The position numbers were made by a program, and so were the translations under genes. This document shows positions 47,596-61,500 of a stretch of DNA of 64,000 nucleotides, piece after piece (the first letter of the stretch is position 1; each line of letters opens with the position of its first letter). The stretch comes from Rachycentron canadum (lineage: Eukaryota; Chordata; Actinopteri; Carangiformes; Rachycentridae): NCBI GenBank assembly GCA_038496675.1, contig CM076656.1, positions 17,327,849 to 17,391,848 of the forward strand, read 5' to 3'. Below the pieces are notes generated by a model that worked only from the letters and a program-made list of their open reading frames with translations, searched no databases and was not told where the DNA came from.

Positions 47596-49071
47596 GGCCT
47601 CAGGTCGGTGAGAGAAGCGGGGGGCGGGAGGCTGGATGGGAGGAGGAGGGACAAAGGGGCAGTGGAAGTCGTTAGATAATGAATTAATGGTTGGAGGTAA
47701 ACACAGACGCGCAGTGAGGACTGGAGGGAGAGAGGAAGAGGAGTTTACTCAAGGAGGAGCTCTCACCTTTATTCCCTTCACTTCAACGGCGCCTTAAATG
47801 CGACTTGACAGACGTAGATAAAAGTGTCTAAACGAAATAAAACCCCTCTCCAGGGCTCAGACTCTCAGACCAGGTACTGGACGCTCGACCCAGCTGTCAA
47901 AACAGCTGCACTTCAGCTCCTGGCGTCCATTGGCCCTTGTGGTTGATCCAGCGCCGACACCTGCACATTATCTGCCCCGGCTCTGCACACACACCCCGGC
48001 AGCTTTCACCGCCATCACGGCGTAACGGACCTCCAGAGGAAAACAAACTAACAAAAACTGAAGAAAACAAGGTACAGAGAGAGAGAAAGAGAGAGGGAAG
48101 AGCTCATACATGTACAGTCCGGAGTAACTTCCGTGTACAGATTTCTTCCTCTTCTCTTCGTCGAGGCTTCCTGTGAGAGTGGAGGCCCCCTGCTGGTCCA
48201 GGAACAAACTGCACCGCTCATCTGCATCCTCCATCCATCATCTACACCACCCCCAGTCTCATCTGACATAGGGCGAGGGCGGGGTAACACCCAGTCCATC
48301 ACAGGGCTGATACAGAGGTTCAAACAGAGACAAACAAGCACTCACACTCAGACCTACAGGCTATTTAGAGTCACCGATTAACCTGAGGCTTGTCTTTGGA
48401 CTGAGGGAAGAACCCATGGAGAATATGCAAACTCCACACAGGAAGGCCCCAGGTCCGGGTATCGAACCCAGAGCCTTCTTGAATTGGTATAATTAATAAC
48501 TTGAGACAATAACATTAGACCGTACACATTTGGCCCCGATTGCAGGGAAAGACTGAACCAATGACCCAAACACATGGCTTTAATTTCAAATGTCCGAATG
48601 ATGAAGATTTATGCAACAGCAACTATTGGCTTTGGTGATTTTTTTTTACTAATCTGCTAATGACTAATACTGCTGCTAAGGTCATTTAAGGTCCATGTAT
48701 GTATTCATAGGAACATGTCGGGTACGTTGGATCTCATCTTTCATTAGAACACACCCCATAAATATAATAATGAATTCATATTTCACTGTTGTATTGGAAA
48801 TGCAAAAACTGGGCCCCAGGGAGGAAGATACACACTGGAAAAATAAAATGTACTGAATGAATCAAGCTACTATATTATTGCATTAATTATACTTTCAAAT
48901 TAAATTAGTCATATTTTTAAGGACTAAACACCTGAAATAGCATCTGTTAAGTGTCTAATTATGAAACCGTTATAAAATCGATTCAAAATTAACACTAGCA
49001 GTCATCATAAGCACGTTTTCAAAAAGAAAAGAAAAAAAAAAGACAAGTGCATCATCTATGAAGATCTGGGC
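47596..49071. other. slc35a3 upstream region and space before notch3 3' end
   Basis: No further gene is seen. The first 400 bases are GC-rich with CpG and probably hold the slc35a3 promoter and 5' UTR. A dispersed repeat occupies 48231-48482. The rest is AT-rich. Confidence 0.5.
48231..48482 (+). repeat. Dispersed teleost repeat, fairly complete
   Basis: Ordered blocks 'ccatccatcatctacacc', 'atagggcgagggcggggtaa', 'ccagtccatcacagggctga', 'tatttagagtcaccgattaa', 'cctgaggcttgtctttggac', 'atgcaaactccacacaggaa' and 'ggtatcgaacccagagcctt' match a repeat that is extremely common in fish genomes. A tail-like fragment of what may be the same family is at 4505-4600. I do not assign a database name. 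Confidence 0.75.
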
Positions 49072-49077
49072 TTTATT
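49072..49077 (-). terminator. notch3: Candidate polyadenylation signal of notch3
   Basis: The minus strand reads AATAAA here, about 1.94 kb past the stop codon. I found no clear canonical hexamer nearer the stop, so a long 3' UTR (about 49050-51020) is likely. The UTR itself is AT-rich and has no coding signal. Confidence 0.45.
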
Positions 49078-51020
49078 TCAGAAAGCACATTTGGTTGATC
49101 ATTTGGGTTTTTTCCAACTTATTTTTTCAGTTTTAGTCTACCTTATATAAACATTTTGACAACTACTTCATATGGCATGTATATTATGGACTATTTGGTT
49201 AACAGAGACAGTACAATAAAAAAAAAAACATTTTATATACAAAACAGACATATAGCCTTGCATATGTACGGGAACTGACGTGCTCAATTCTTGTTAAAAA
49301 GTTGACGATATCTTGTGAAACTGTAGGTACATCTTAAGTAGAGAAGAAGAAGACAGGCGCTGGGAGCATTGATCAAACATGAATAATTTGGTGACACATA
49401 CAGTAGTAATTCAAAACAAAGGCAACACCTCTTGCTACAGGATCTGTGTGCCGAGTGTCTCACTGTTAAGAGATTGCACAACATTATGCAAACAAGAACA
49501 ACCAACAGAAATTTGGACTATGTGTATATTTTTTGGCTGAATAAAGAAAAAAGTTGTCCATGCGACAACTGATGTTCCTTTTTTAGTTTTAAAAGTAAAA
49601 CAGTGAATGATTGTCCGTTTACAGAGCAGTCACACAAAGCTATGCTCAACATCAACTTTAAGGAAGACAAATTAAAAAAAAAAAACAACTTGCCTCTAAA
49701 CTTGGTTTATGAATGATGACAATTTAAAAAGGTGCAGAGATACACTGATTGTAATTAAGCAAAAGGCAAAACTGGTTAAATGATTTTGGAAGAGAAAGTA
49801 TTTAAAAAGGAGGCAGTTTAAAGTTAAGAACATGCACCTCTGTAACATTCAGAATCATTCATGAAGTGCCAACAGTATTCATATAAAAAAAACAAACATT
49901 TTAAAAAGTCAACACGTCTTTGCCAAATTAAGCTCAGTAACAACAAGCAGAATGTGCTGTACGTCTATGTACATTTCATCATATAACAAACTAAACCCGG
50001 TGGCAACAGTAAAAATGAGTGTGACAAAATGTTTGTTTTTGCATAAAGTTTGTCAAGCTTTTGAATTAATCCCTCAACCACACAGGAAGTATAGAGGCAC
50101 CAACTGTGATGAGATATCACAGGACACGATATGAATGTGTCCATACAAACTCCGATTTGTTTTTCAAATCAACTCTCCTGTATTTCTGTAACAGTAACTG
50201 CCTTCACAATGTTAAATCCACTGTGTATAGTAACAAAATGCCTTTTTTACTGTAATTTTCTTGGTATTTTGTCCTAATCATGCAACAGCCTTTCATAAAA
50301 TTCCCACTTTAGCACAGTAAAAAACAATGCATGAATAAAAAATAAAATAAAATAAGGCAACAATTAGGTACTTTGCTTTGAGAATAAAAGCATTAACTGA
50401 TGTGACCCATTGTATTTAAAAAAGTAGAGTGAATAGTTTCAACAAGGAGTTAGTATTGGCAGGTTTGTCACATTAAACAAGACCACAGGATAGCAAATAG
50501 CAGAAAGAAATAATGTCCTCCAAAACAGACAATTTCAATGCAGAACATCTGCAGTCCTGTCTCAGTGTCCATCTCAACAGTCTGTTTCTCTGATGCAGTA
50601 CCAGCTGACTGCCATCTGGTTGGCAGGTCCTTGATGATCCCTCAATAAACAGTTTGTGTTGTGGTGCCAAAGCCCAAAGAGAGAAATCCTGACTCAGCCA
50701 GAAGAGAGCAGAGGGTGTTCGGCTGGGATCGAAGGAACCACATGGAAAAACTGATTTTAGTTTATAACAGAGAGCTGATTTTTGGTATCGAGAACTTTTA
50801 ATATCTAGTTGATAATACTCAATGACATTTTAGAATATATACACACTGTTTTCTTAAGTGCAAAGAGGAGATGAAAACATAAAAGGGGTGATTGATAATA
50901 ATAATGAGAAACATATAAAGAGAGTTAACAAAAGAGATGAGAAAACCACTGAATGACTTATTATGTGTCGTTATTTAACTAAACAAAACCCCCAAGTCAG
51001 TCTGTTTTCCTCCAGCTGGC

Positions 51021-52460
51021 CTACGCAAACACCTGCATGTTTCCAAGCTGGGGCTGCTGAGAGGCCTGCTGCATCTGTTGCGACTGCGGCTGCACCTGTT
51101 CTGGAATGTGTGTGTGGTGTGATGATGGAAGTGCATGGTGAGGGTTCCCTAGTGGGGTGGGGCTGGTGGTGACATCAGACCAGTCTGAGTTGGAGTGCGG
51201 CGAAGAGGATGACCAAGGGTCGGGGGATTCTGGTGAAGGGGTAAGATACGGGTGCTCGCTGGGTGGGTGGGCAGAGTGGCCAGGAGTGGTGCCCTCTGAG
51301 CCAGCGGTGGCGTAACTGTGCTGGGAGGGGGGTGTGGGGTATTTATCCACAGGGCTCTGCATGGGTGCATAGGAGGGCAGTGGTCGAGACTGGCCATCAA
51401 TCCCTCCATGCCCTCCGTGGCCAACAGTGTGGGGGTGCTGCAGGGTGTGCGAGAGCCCATGCGTCATGCTCATCTGCTCAGGCATCTGGTATATCATACC
51501 TTGGGTGCAGTGGAGGTGGCCTGGTGCCTGTTGGGGGTGACCCTGACTCTGGCTCTGCCCCTGGGACTGAGTGACCTGTACCTGTCCCGGCTGTGGCTGC
51601 TTCAGCATGGGCTGGCCTCCTCCAGGGGTCATCATCTGGAACGTGACAATGGGAGGCAGCTGCTCTCTAGTCATGGTGACATTCATAGATGTCAACATCG
51701 GACCCTGGCCGTGGTGTTGGCCCATGCCAGGATGAGATCCCCCCATCTGATGTGGTACGAGGCCGAACATGTGGCTGCTGTAGCCGCGCTTGGTCATGCC
51801 CACCCAGCCCTGCTGCTGTCCCAGCATGTGGCTGACAGGGGGCAGCATTGGTCTGGAGGTGGGACTGCTTAGGAGGGGAGGGGAGTTTGCTGTTGTGGAG
51901 ACGGCGCCGGACACGTCGCCTGTGTATGAGTGTGGTGATTCCAGGGAGTCAACAGGTGACATGGTGACAGAGCTCTCTGGAAGTCCCGCTGCCTTAACGC
52001 CATTCGCATTCCCTCCTCCGGTACCTCCTCCACTTCCTCCTCCCACTGCAGTGCCCACACCTGGCCCCTCACCTCCAGCAGGCTTCTTTCTTCTCTTCGC
52101 CTTCATGTCTTTCAGCTCCTTAGCTCCCCCACCGACACTTCCCACCTTCGCCCCACCCCCGCCCCTCCTGCTTTTCTTCCCTTGTGGTCCGGGCCGCATG
52201 CCGATGAAGCCTGCTCCATTGGCCCCACACATGACAGAGTTGCCTCCTCCACCCATGTGGTTAGGCCCGTTGTGTGGACTGTGAACCAAATTGTACTGGT
52301 CCAGCAGGCGGACTATGTCGTGATGCATACGTTCTTGAGCGGTGTCACGGGGCAGCCGATCCAGGTGATCAGTGATGTCACGGTTGGAGTAGTGGTCAAG
52401 GAGAACCTGAGCCGCCTCAAAGCTGCCTTCCCTGGCTGCAAGAAAGAGCGGCGTCTCCTC
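51021..52460 (-). other. notch3: Notch3 last exon: end of ankyrin domain, NLS, Q-rich and PEST tail
   Basis: A single 1,440-base exon. It starts at the canonical Notch last-exon boundary (EETPLFLAAREGS), finishes the ankyrin domain (DHLDRLPRDTAQERMHHD), then has basic clusters KKSRR and KAKRRKK that would act as nuclear signals. A long Gly/Pro/Gln-rich part follows. The end has the conserved degron region (PPSQHSY, EHPYLTPSPESPD, WSSSSPHSNSDWSDV) that in Notch proteins is recognised after phosphorylation for turnover. It ends NMQVFA. Antisense open frames over this exon are shadows of its GC-rich codons. Confidence 0.93.
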
Positions 52461-55400
52461 CTGAAGGGGAAACAGACAATGATAAATATACTACTGCTTG
52501 ACACATGATGTCCTAAAGTAAAAATTTCATATTAATGTATGAGAAAGCATTGAATATTGTTCTGTTCAGTATTTTCAGTCTATTCAGTGGTGGGAAGTAA
52601 AACATTCTTATCCTGTGTTTCAGGAGTGTATACATTTTAGAAATTTGTACTTTCACTTCAACTTTAAGTGAAAGTAATCTTTTTAGTAATCCATTATTTT
52701 CACTTCTTCTTCTGCTTTAGTACAACTGGCCAGACTTGCGTATGTGCTGTTAGCCACATTTCAATGAAAATGTACAAACCTTATTATCTTGCATGTCACG
52801 GTTGGCTCCATTCTTTAAAAGCACAAGAGTGGCCTCCACATTATTAACTGCAGCTGCCCAGTGCAGAGCAGATTTGCCTAAAATGGTAGGTCAGCGAGAA
52901 AAGACAAAGAAGCACATCCATGTTAAAGAGAAAGAAATTATTACAACGTAGTATTCATTTGATGTTTCAACAATTGCTGTCAGACTGAACGTTAAAAGGA
53001 CATAATCATTAAGGTTTACCATTATAAACATGTCAGATTATGCAACTTGTTAAGGTTCGATACAATCAGTGTTTTTGTTGTAATCCAAATGGCTACAGGA
53101 CAGACTGTAATGACCTCCAGTGTAAAAGGAAGATATTCAACAAACAAGCAGATCTATTAAATATGGTTTCCTCACCATGGTCGTCTACAGCATTGATGTC
53201 AGCGTGGCAGTGGATCAGCTCCTCCACCATGCCCTCCACAGCTAGCCTGGCTGCCAGGATTAGGGGAGTAGTGCCATCATTCATCCGTGCATCGAGTTCT
53301 GTTGCGCGATTACGGATCAGAATCTGGGAGAAGACAAAGAGAGACACACCAGAAATAATGAATAATGATGAAAGGCCTTAATGAAGCAGATTTAATTTAG
53401 TTCAAAGGTAATTATCAGTTTTTAAGGCAATTTTCTCATCTGATGTGAACATTTAATTTTAAATTGATGAGAATGTAGGGAAGTATAGATATATATAAGA
53501 ATTTAGCTCAGTCATTGCTTAACACAGACTGTTGACTTTCTTTTGACTGTCAATATTATTTCTATTTATTGTAAAATACTACTTCTCCTTGTTACCTGGA
53601 AGACACCCTGGGCATCAGCTGCTACTGCTGCATGCAGAGGAGTTCTGCCCATGTTGTCATGGGCGTTGGGATCAGCTCCCGCATCCAGCAGTCTTTTAGC
53701 GGCGTCAGCTCTGGCATAGCGTGCCGCCAGGTGGAGTGCCGTTTCTCCTGTGCGGTCAGTCTGGGCTATCAGTGAAGCGCCCTGAGCAATCAGGTCTGAG
53801 ATAATACTTGGTCCTGGTTCATCTCCTCCACTCTCCTCCTCCTCTTCTCCATGCAGGCTGCAGTCTGGGCCTCCACCGTTACGCAGCGATGCCAACATCA
53901 GTGGGGTGAAGCCATCTGAGAGAAGATAAATTAATCATTAGAGAACTTGTTGAAAAGGAATCAGATCTACAAGCCTAGAAGTAAAGTTTTCTCACCAGGT
54001 CCCTTGACATTAACATCCAGACAGTCAGCATCCAGGTCAGCCTGTGGGGGAGTGAGCGTGATGTCAGCAGCTTTGCGGTGCTGTAGGGTCCACTCCCTTT
54101 GGTCAATGCCTCCATCCATAGTGATAGGCAGCAGGGGCTTGTCTTCAGTCTGGGGGGGGGGGATAAATAAAATAAATAAAAAATAAAAATCAACAGAACT
54201 TGAAAGAAGATTCACAAGAACCAAAAAACATTTGTGATATTTCAAACATTGAACTAACACTAATTTAATTTACACTGCTCCAGTCCATCGTTCTTTTTTC
54301 TTTGTCAATTCACTTACTCTTGGTTTCTTGGATGGGACGTCTTCTCCCAGCCATCTCTGACTCTGACCTCCATCAATCATGGCTACATCCTGGGTCTTGA
54401 AATTTCTGATATGACAGAAAAATAACCAAAAGTGTAAGTGACAAAAAATTCTACTTCCATTTATCCAAAGACACATCATGCATACCGTGTTACAGTTCTC
54501 TGTTTCGCAGACAATCTAACACCACTATTGATCACTGGTAGCTGGCCAGTACAACCAGTCTTCTAGTATGAATTCTCACTCAGTAGTTGTTATCATATCT
54601 CCGTTTTAAACAAGCCGCCCTTCTATATATCCACTCACTTCATGTCAAAGTCATCTTGTCCAACAGGTTCTCTCCTCTTGTCATTTTTATTGGTCAAGAA
54701 GCCATCAGGAAGCCACAGGACACCATGTTTATGCTTCCTCTTGGCTGCTAGCATCCCCAGGACCAGGATAAGCAGAATAATAACCACTGCCACTCCAATC
54801 AGGTACATCAGATAATCTATCTTATCTGGTGGTGGTGGCTCACCTGGAGGATACAAGGACAAACCATAATACCAGATGTTTTGTTTTCATTTGACTTAAT
54901 TTCACTATGTAATGGGAGTTACATTAAATTTTGAATGACAGGCGTACTTACTGCGAACAGACACTAGAGGGTAGGGCAGTTCAGCCTTAATGTGCGCTGC
55001 TACAATATAGGACGCAGCCTCTTCGGTGTTGGAGAAACAGTTGGTGGAGCTCTGGGAACATTCACGGTTGTCGATTTGTAGGTGCACCCTAGAGCTGCAC
55101 AGACAAACGTGGAAATACAATATGTCAACAAGATTTATCACCTTGTGGTTGTATGCCTTCCCCCAACCAGCTAAATCAAGTTAATTTGAGATTAATTTGA
55201 AACTACTGAGTTCTACTGAGCTGGAAAAGAGAAAAATTTGTTAATGACCATCCAGTCATTAACTATCCTTACCCAATAACCTCCCTCTCCAGCTCCCTCT
55301 TGCCTCTGCTCCTTTGTACACATCGTCCCTGCTCCTCATCCTCACCACAGTAAGGATATACCATCAGCTCATTATTTTCATCCCGCATCACCTGCAGGTT

Positions 55401-58400
55401 GGTGCGCAGCAGGGCTCCCAGGGATCGCAAGAAACCTGTTAAGTCTCCAAGCAACTCTTCAGGTTGCAGCCGGACCACGATAACCAGCGTGCCAACCGCC
55501 ACGTTGGCTGGAACGTCAGAAGAGCAGTCCAGACCGTCCCAGCCACAAGCCTCTGTGTAGCAGCTCTGGTCACAGATGCCGTTATGGTAGTGGTCTGCAC
55601 AGTACTTGTCATACCTGTAAATGCAAAGTACAAAGGGGGCGAGTGTTGGTTTAGCCTCAAAATGTTTTGGATTTTTGCATTTAAAAAAAAATAAAAATAA
55701 AAAAAAATAAAAATTTTTTAAGAGGAGCGTCACATACTTGCAGAGACTCTGTGAGATCTGCTGGCACTCAAAGCTGTCGAAGAGGCACCCAGGGTTGTCA
55801 CACTCCTTATCACAATGTCCATTTTTAAAGCGGTCCCAGCAGGGAACAGTGGCAGTACAGTTAATCCAAGGATTCTGCCAGTTTAGAGAGCAGTCTCCTC
55901 CATCCCACTGGCATTCATGGTTGTTACACTGATCATCACACACTTTGTCCCCTGACTGCCGTAAGCACTGCGGATAGGGGCAGGTTTGAGGTTGTGTTGT
56001 TAGTAAGTTTTCACAGTGTCGTCCAGAAAACTGCACGGGACAGAGGCAGATGTACTGGTTCGGGTTGGACGGGTCTTCGATGCATTTTCCTCCATTTTGG
56101 CAGACCCTTGGACACCTCTGATAGTTTTCACAATGTTTCCCAGTGAAGTCTGGCTGGCAATGGCAGTACAGAAAACCATCCTGTGATTGCAGACAGCGGC
56201 CACCATTCTGACAATGTAGCTTTGCACAGTGGCCTCCAATTTCTATTTCACAGTTGTACCCAGCGAAGCCCTATAAAACATAACAGGTTTTTTAAGTGTG
56301 ACATCAACAGTTTCATTTTAAAAGTTGGCTACACATCTGTAAAGGGTCTTTAATAAAAACAAACTACTATAACAGATGCACATCTAGGTTTAGCAGAAAT
56401 CTGCTGCTTGTCTACTATACCTGAGCCATGGTGTGGCCCTCTGAAGCAGGCATTAGAGTAAGAGAGGGAGCAAGAGGTTAGTTAAAAGAAAGAGAGTGTG
56501 CTGTTTTCTTGTGCTTGTGTCAGCCACAAAAATAAAAGAGGAGAAGTGATTGAAACCATGTTAACCTATAATGTTAAAAAAAGGCTGAAATGAAAGAATC
56601 TTACAGGAGCACAGGAGCAGATGTAGCCATGTACTGAGCTCATGTTCATAGAGCAGACGCCACCGTTATGGCACGGCCTAGACAGACACAGATCCACCAT
56701 GGACTCGCAATGACGACCTGAATAAACATAGGGAGGAAAAAAAAAAACAACCAAAATAATTATTTACAAAAGACATGTATAGTATGGAAACATTGCACAT
56801 AAAAACACTCATGCCTTGCTGATTTTCTACCATTGAAAATGACTAGATATGGTGATGCAGCGAAAATGTATGTACCTGTGTATCCAAGGCGGCAGCGACA
56901 CTGGTAATTGTTGACCAACTGTACACAGTCGAGGCTGCCAGGAGTGTGGCAGGGCCCAGACAGGCATTCATTGAGATCTCCCTCACAGTATTCTCCAACA
57001 AATCCTGGAGGACAGGAGCAGGTATAACGGCCAACACCGTCCACACACTGTCCCCCATTTCGACAGCGAGGTTCCCAGGAGCCAGACTTGGGCGCACAGT
57101 CATCTACGTTCACTTCACACTGAAGCCCTACAAAACCGAGAACAGAAAGATATAGTTCTATGTATCAAGTCAGGTAATTTATGGCATTTTATGTGCACTT
57201 GATGTCATCTTTTTTAGCTATCAGGCCATCAATCAATCATTTTAAACTATGAAATACACAAAACACTTCATAGATTCAATATTTCTTACCATACGTTCCA
57301 GGTGGACAGACACAGGTGAAGCGGTTTATGAGGTTGATACAGGTTCCTCCATGGAGGCAGGGCTTAGAGTGGCATTCATCCACATCATACTCACAGTTCA
57401 CCCCCTGGTAGCCCGGTTTACACTGTAGCAATGAAACAAACAAAAGCAAAAAGCTCAAAGTGTGCTTTAGGGATTTTGTTTTGTTTGGTATTAACATAAG
57501 ATCTGCACTACAAACACACATACAAAAGCAGCTGAGAACTGACTTACCATGCACTCGTATGTACCCTGATAGTCCTTGCATGTAGCTCCATTGCGACAAG
57601 GGCTTGACTGACACTCATCGACCATCTCTTCACAGTAGCTGCCCATGTATCCTGGCTGGCAGTGACATTTGTGGGAATTACCCACATTTACACACCTCCC
57701 AGCATTCTTACACAAATTTTCCACTTCCAGACCTACAGTAATTTGAAAAAGAAGACTTGTGAACTTACTGTATACAATCACTGCCTATTTGAAGGTCAAA
57801 AAAGAACATTTGAAACAAAATTTTTCATACATTTTTAAATTATTTTCTGGCCATTTTTTGTCTTTATTGTGATAGACACAGTGAATGAAAGACAGGGAGA
57901 GAGTGGGAGAAGATAACATGCAGCACAAGGCCTTGGGTCAGACTGGAACCTGGGCCTCTGTGGTTATGACTAAGACTTAATGGTATGAGATCTACCAGGT
58001 GAACCACAATGAACAACATTTAGATGGTAAATTTGTTTAGCTAGCTGGGTTAGCTAACCTAGATACAAGAATCTATAAGAATAAGAATAATCTATTCTGT
58101 TCAACAAAACAAGAAGTCATTCTTAACCTTTTGTAGCAGCATAGTCCTGGCAGGACAAGCCAGGGACATCACAGTAGAGTCCAGTCCATCCCTCATTACA
58201 GTGGCATGTCCAGGAGGTTGTTGTCTGAGAGCAGGAACCTCCATTTTGACAGTGCACCTGGCTACACAGGTTTGCAAAGTTCTGCATGGAAATAAGAAAA
58301 TGAAGGAAGTTGGCTGCAGATGTTACAGAGACGGAATTAGCAACCTTCTCAAATGAGACATTTTCCGTTGAATGCATATGACCTACAGTCTAATCACATC

Positions 58401-58483
58401 ACGTATAGCTTCAGGGCTAGCAGTATCAATGGAAACAGTAACTGCACACTGACTAAAGTCACCCCTTCAACCACTCTTCATTG

Positions 58484-58519
<36 letters not shown>

Positions 58520-61500
58520 GCAGGTTAGAGTCAGCATTCAGTTCATCCTATTTTCTTATCCAGATCATCAAGTTAACAAGCCTTCTTCACTATGAGCAAT
58601 CAGTTTGTTTCTACTTTCGTCAACTATATTTATACAGTATATAGACCTCAGATTACATATACATCCTCACATGTTACCTGCAGGCCAGCTCTGTAATACA
58701 TAGACATATTACCTGGCAGTTGTGCCCACTGTATCCTATGGGGCAGTTGCAGCGATAGGCATCCAGGCCGTTGATGCAGGTTCCTCCATTCTTACAGGGC
58801 TGAGAGTTGCATTCATTATACTCGTGCTCACAGAATGTCCCGTAAAAACCAGAGCGGCAATTGCAAGAGAAGGTGTTGATGTCATCAATGCAAGTCCCAT
58901 TATTAAGGCAGGAGCTGAAGGGAGTTAGTTAAATATTATCAGAAGCATTTTTGCAGTACAATATGATGTCACTGAAGTTGATCTTTGACCATGATATAAA
59001 TTGGCATCATCATATCCTACTAGACATTTGTGTTAAATTATATTAGCAAATTAATTTTGTGAGATCTTTGAGCACCAAGATGTGTGTGTGTGTCCACGCG
59101 CACGCGGGCATATGTGTGTGTGTGCATGCATTGAATGAATGGCTCACCTCTCGGTACATTCAGGGATGTTGTGTTCACAGAGGAATCCATTAAAGCCTGG
59201 TCGGCACTTGCAAACAAAGCTGTTGACGTAGTCCAAGCAGATGGCACCGTTCTTGCAAGGCTGGCTGGCGCACTCATCTACCTGAGTCTCACAGCGCACT
59301 CCTTCAAAACCTGGGCGGCAATTACAAGAGAAACTCCCGACACCATCCACACAGGAGCCTCCATTTAGGCATGGGTCTACAGAGTAAATGGGGAGAATAT
59401 ATTTTTACATCATGTACAGACTTATATCAATGTATAACTCAAGATCTCAGGGGACTTTCTGTACTGCTTTCTGCTGGGACTGTTATCAGACTCCAATAAT
59501 AAATCAAAGAACATTGCTTAGATGTTATAAAACATGGACTTTATAAATAAAGAGGTGCAGGATCGCTCGAGTTTGTACACCACTCACAAGGTGACAGAAT
59601 TAGCTAAAGAGGAACTTACGGGGTGAGCAGTCGTCAATGTCTGTCTGACAGTTGTGTCCACTGTATCCAGATGTGCATTTACACATGTAGCTGCCTGGGC
59701 TATTCATGCAATGGCCACCATTTTTGCATGGGTTATTTTTGCATTCATTCACATCCTCAGTACAACGCTGACCTAAAGAAGTGTGAACAATCATTAGTAC
59801 AGGATTGATTAAGCAATAATACATAGCAGTGAATATGAATACTGCCAGGCACCCGTTTCATAGTTTCCAGTTTCTCTCAGGTAGACACACAAGCAAAACA
59901 AAGAAACATACATACCTTGCCAACCACTTGGACATTGACAAGTGTAAGAGGTGTAGTCTGCTGATGGATGACACACTCCTCCCCTCTCGCATGGATGAGA
60001 GGCACAGGGAACCTGTTCCACTTCACAGTGTTTACCTATTTAGGGATTACACACATATTTAATAATAATGACAAATAACAAATTCAAATCTTTGTTGCAA
60101 TGATATTTAAGGAGGCATTAAAAAAAACTGCTTATTGCAGGTGGAAAAGTGGTATGACTAACCTGTGAATGGTGGACTACATTGGCAGCTGTAACTGTTG
60201 ACTCCATCTAAACAAAGGCCGTGGTTTAGACAGGGCCCAGATGCACATTCATCTATGTTCTTCTCACAGTTCACACCTAATGAGAGAGCAGAGGTGCAAG
60301 ATTTCTAGGTTAAAATTCAGTGCCCCTTCTCTATTAATTGCTCAAAAAAATACATCAATTCAAAATACTCTACGCAACACAACAGTTACTATTTGTGTTA
60401 TTACCTCTGAATCCAGGTTGGCACAGGCAGCTGTAGTCATTATGTCTATCCAAACAGGTGCCACCATTTTGGCACGGACTGGGCTGGCACTCATCCTTTT
60501 CCTGGTCGCAGCGCTGTCCGACCCAGCCAGCTTTACACTCACAGCGGTAACTTTACATGTAGGAAAGGGAAGCACAAGTTGCAAGTGAAATTAACCTATA
60601 ACAGCATAATAACAGCAGGCTGACTTTGGGATGTCTCCAGCATCAGTTCCAGCAGTTCAGTTCAAGAAAGGCTAATATTTGGATTACTATGTAATTGTAG
60701 TTGTGTTGATACTGCAGTTTGATGTTGAGCAGAGGCAAATTTGGAAAGCAAGGCAGGTTGAAAGGAATTTTCCGACAGCAGTAGAACCTCAATATCCAGA
60801 GTAAAGGAAAACACTATTATAATAAAACAACATGGGAGAAATAACTTGGCCCAACTGTTGTTTTACCTTATGGATCAGTTTTAATTGCCACATATACTAT
60901 ATAATTTAGCTTAAACATGAATTATAAAACATAAAACTTTAGAGCAGCAGTATATGATCAACGTACCCGTGTTGCTGTTCAATACACTCTCCGTGAACAC
61001 AAGGCTGAGGAGCACAGTGGTCTGTCCCAGAAAGGCACAGGGGGCCATGTGTGTTGGGTGGGCACACGCAGTGGAACCCGTTGACCTTGTCCACGCAGGT
61101 TCCCCCACTCATACATGGGTTTGAGTTACACTCATTGATCTGCTCGTCACATTTAACTCCTGTTGAGGGGCAATTCAAAGGAAACTGGTTGTATCAGATG
61201 CACACATTTGATTGATGTATTGATCTAAATATTGTCACTGTAACCTGCTTCATTTCTGAAACACTTAAATCTGTCATCACATTAAATTTACTGAATGGTA
61301 GCAAATCATACCTGTATATCCTGGGGCGCATACACATTTGTACTCGTTAATGCCATCCCGGCACTCTCCAAACTCACAGGGGTTGCTGGCACAGTCATCT
61401 TCATTGATTTCACAATTCACCCCTGAGGAAAAAAAAAAATGCATGTAGTTTCTCACGTAAAGGAAAAATAGTCAGGTTATATGCTTTTTCATTTTATCTG

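Noticed and set aside
51263..52284. Long antisense frames opposite the notch3 last exon (184 and 164 codons)
   Set aside because: They mirror GC-rich codons of the real minus-strand exon and have no independent features.
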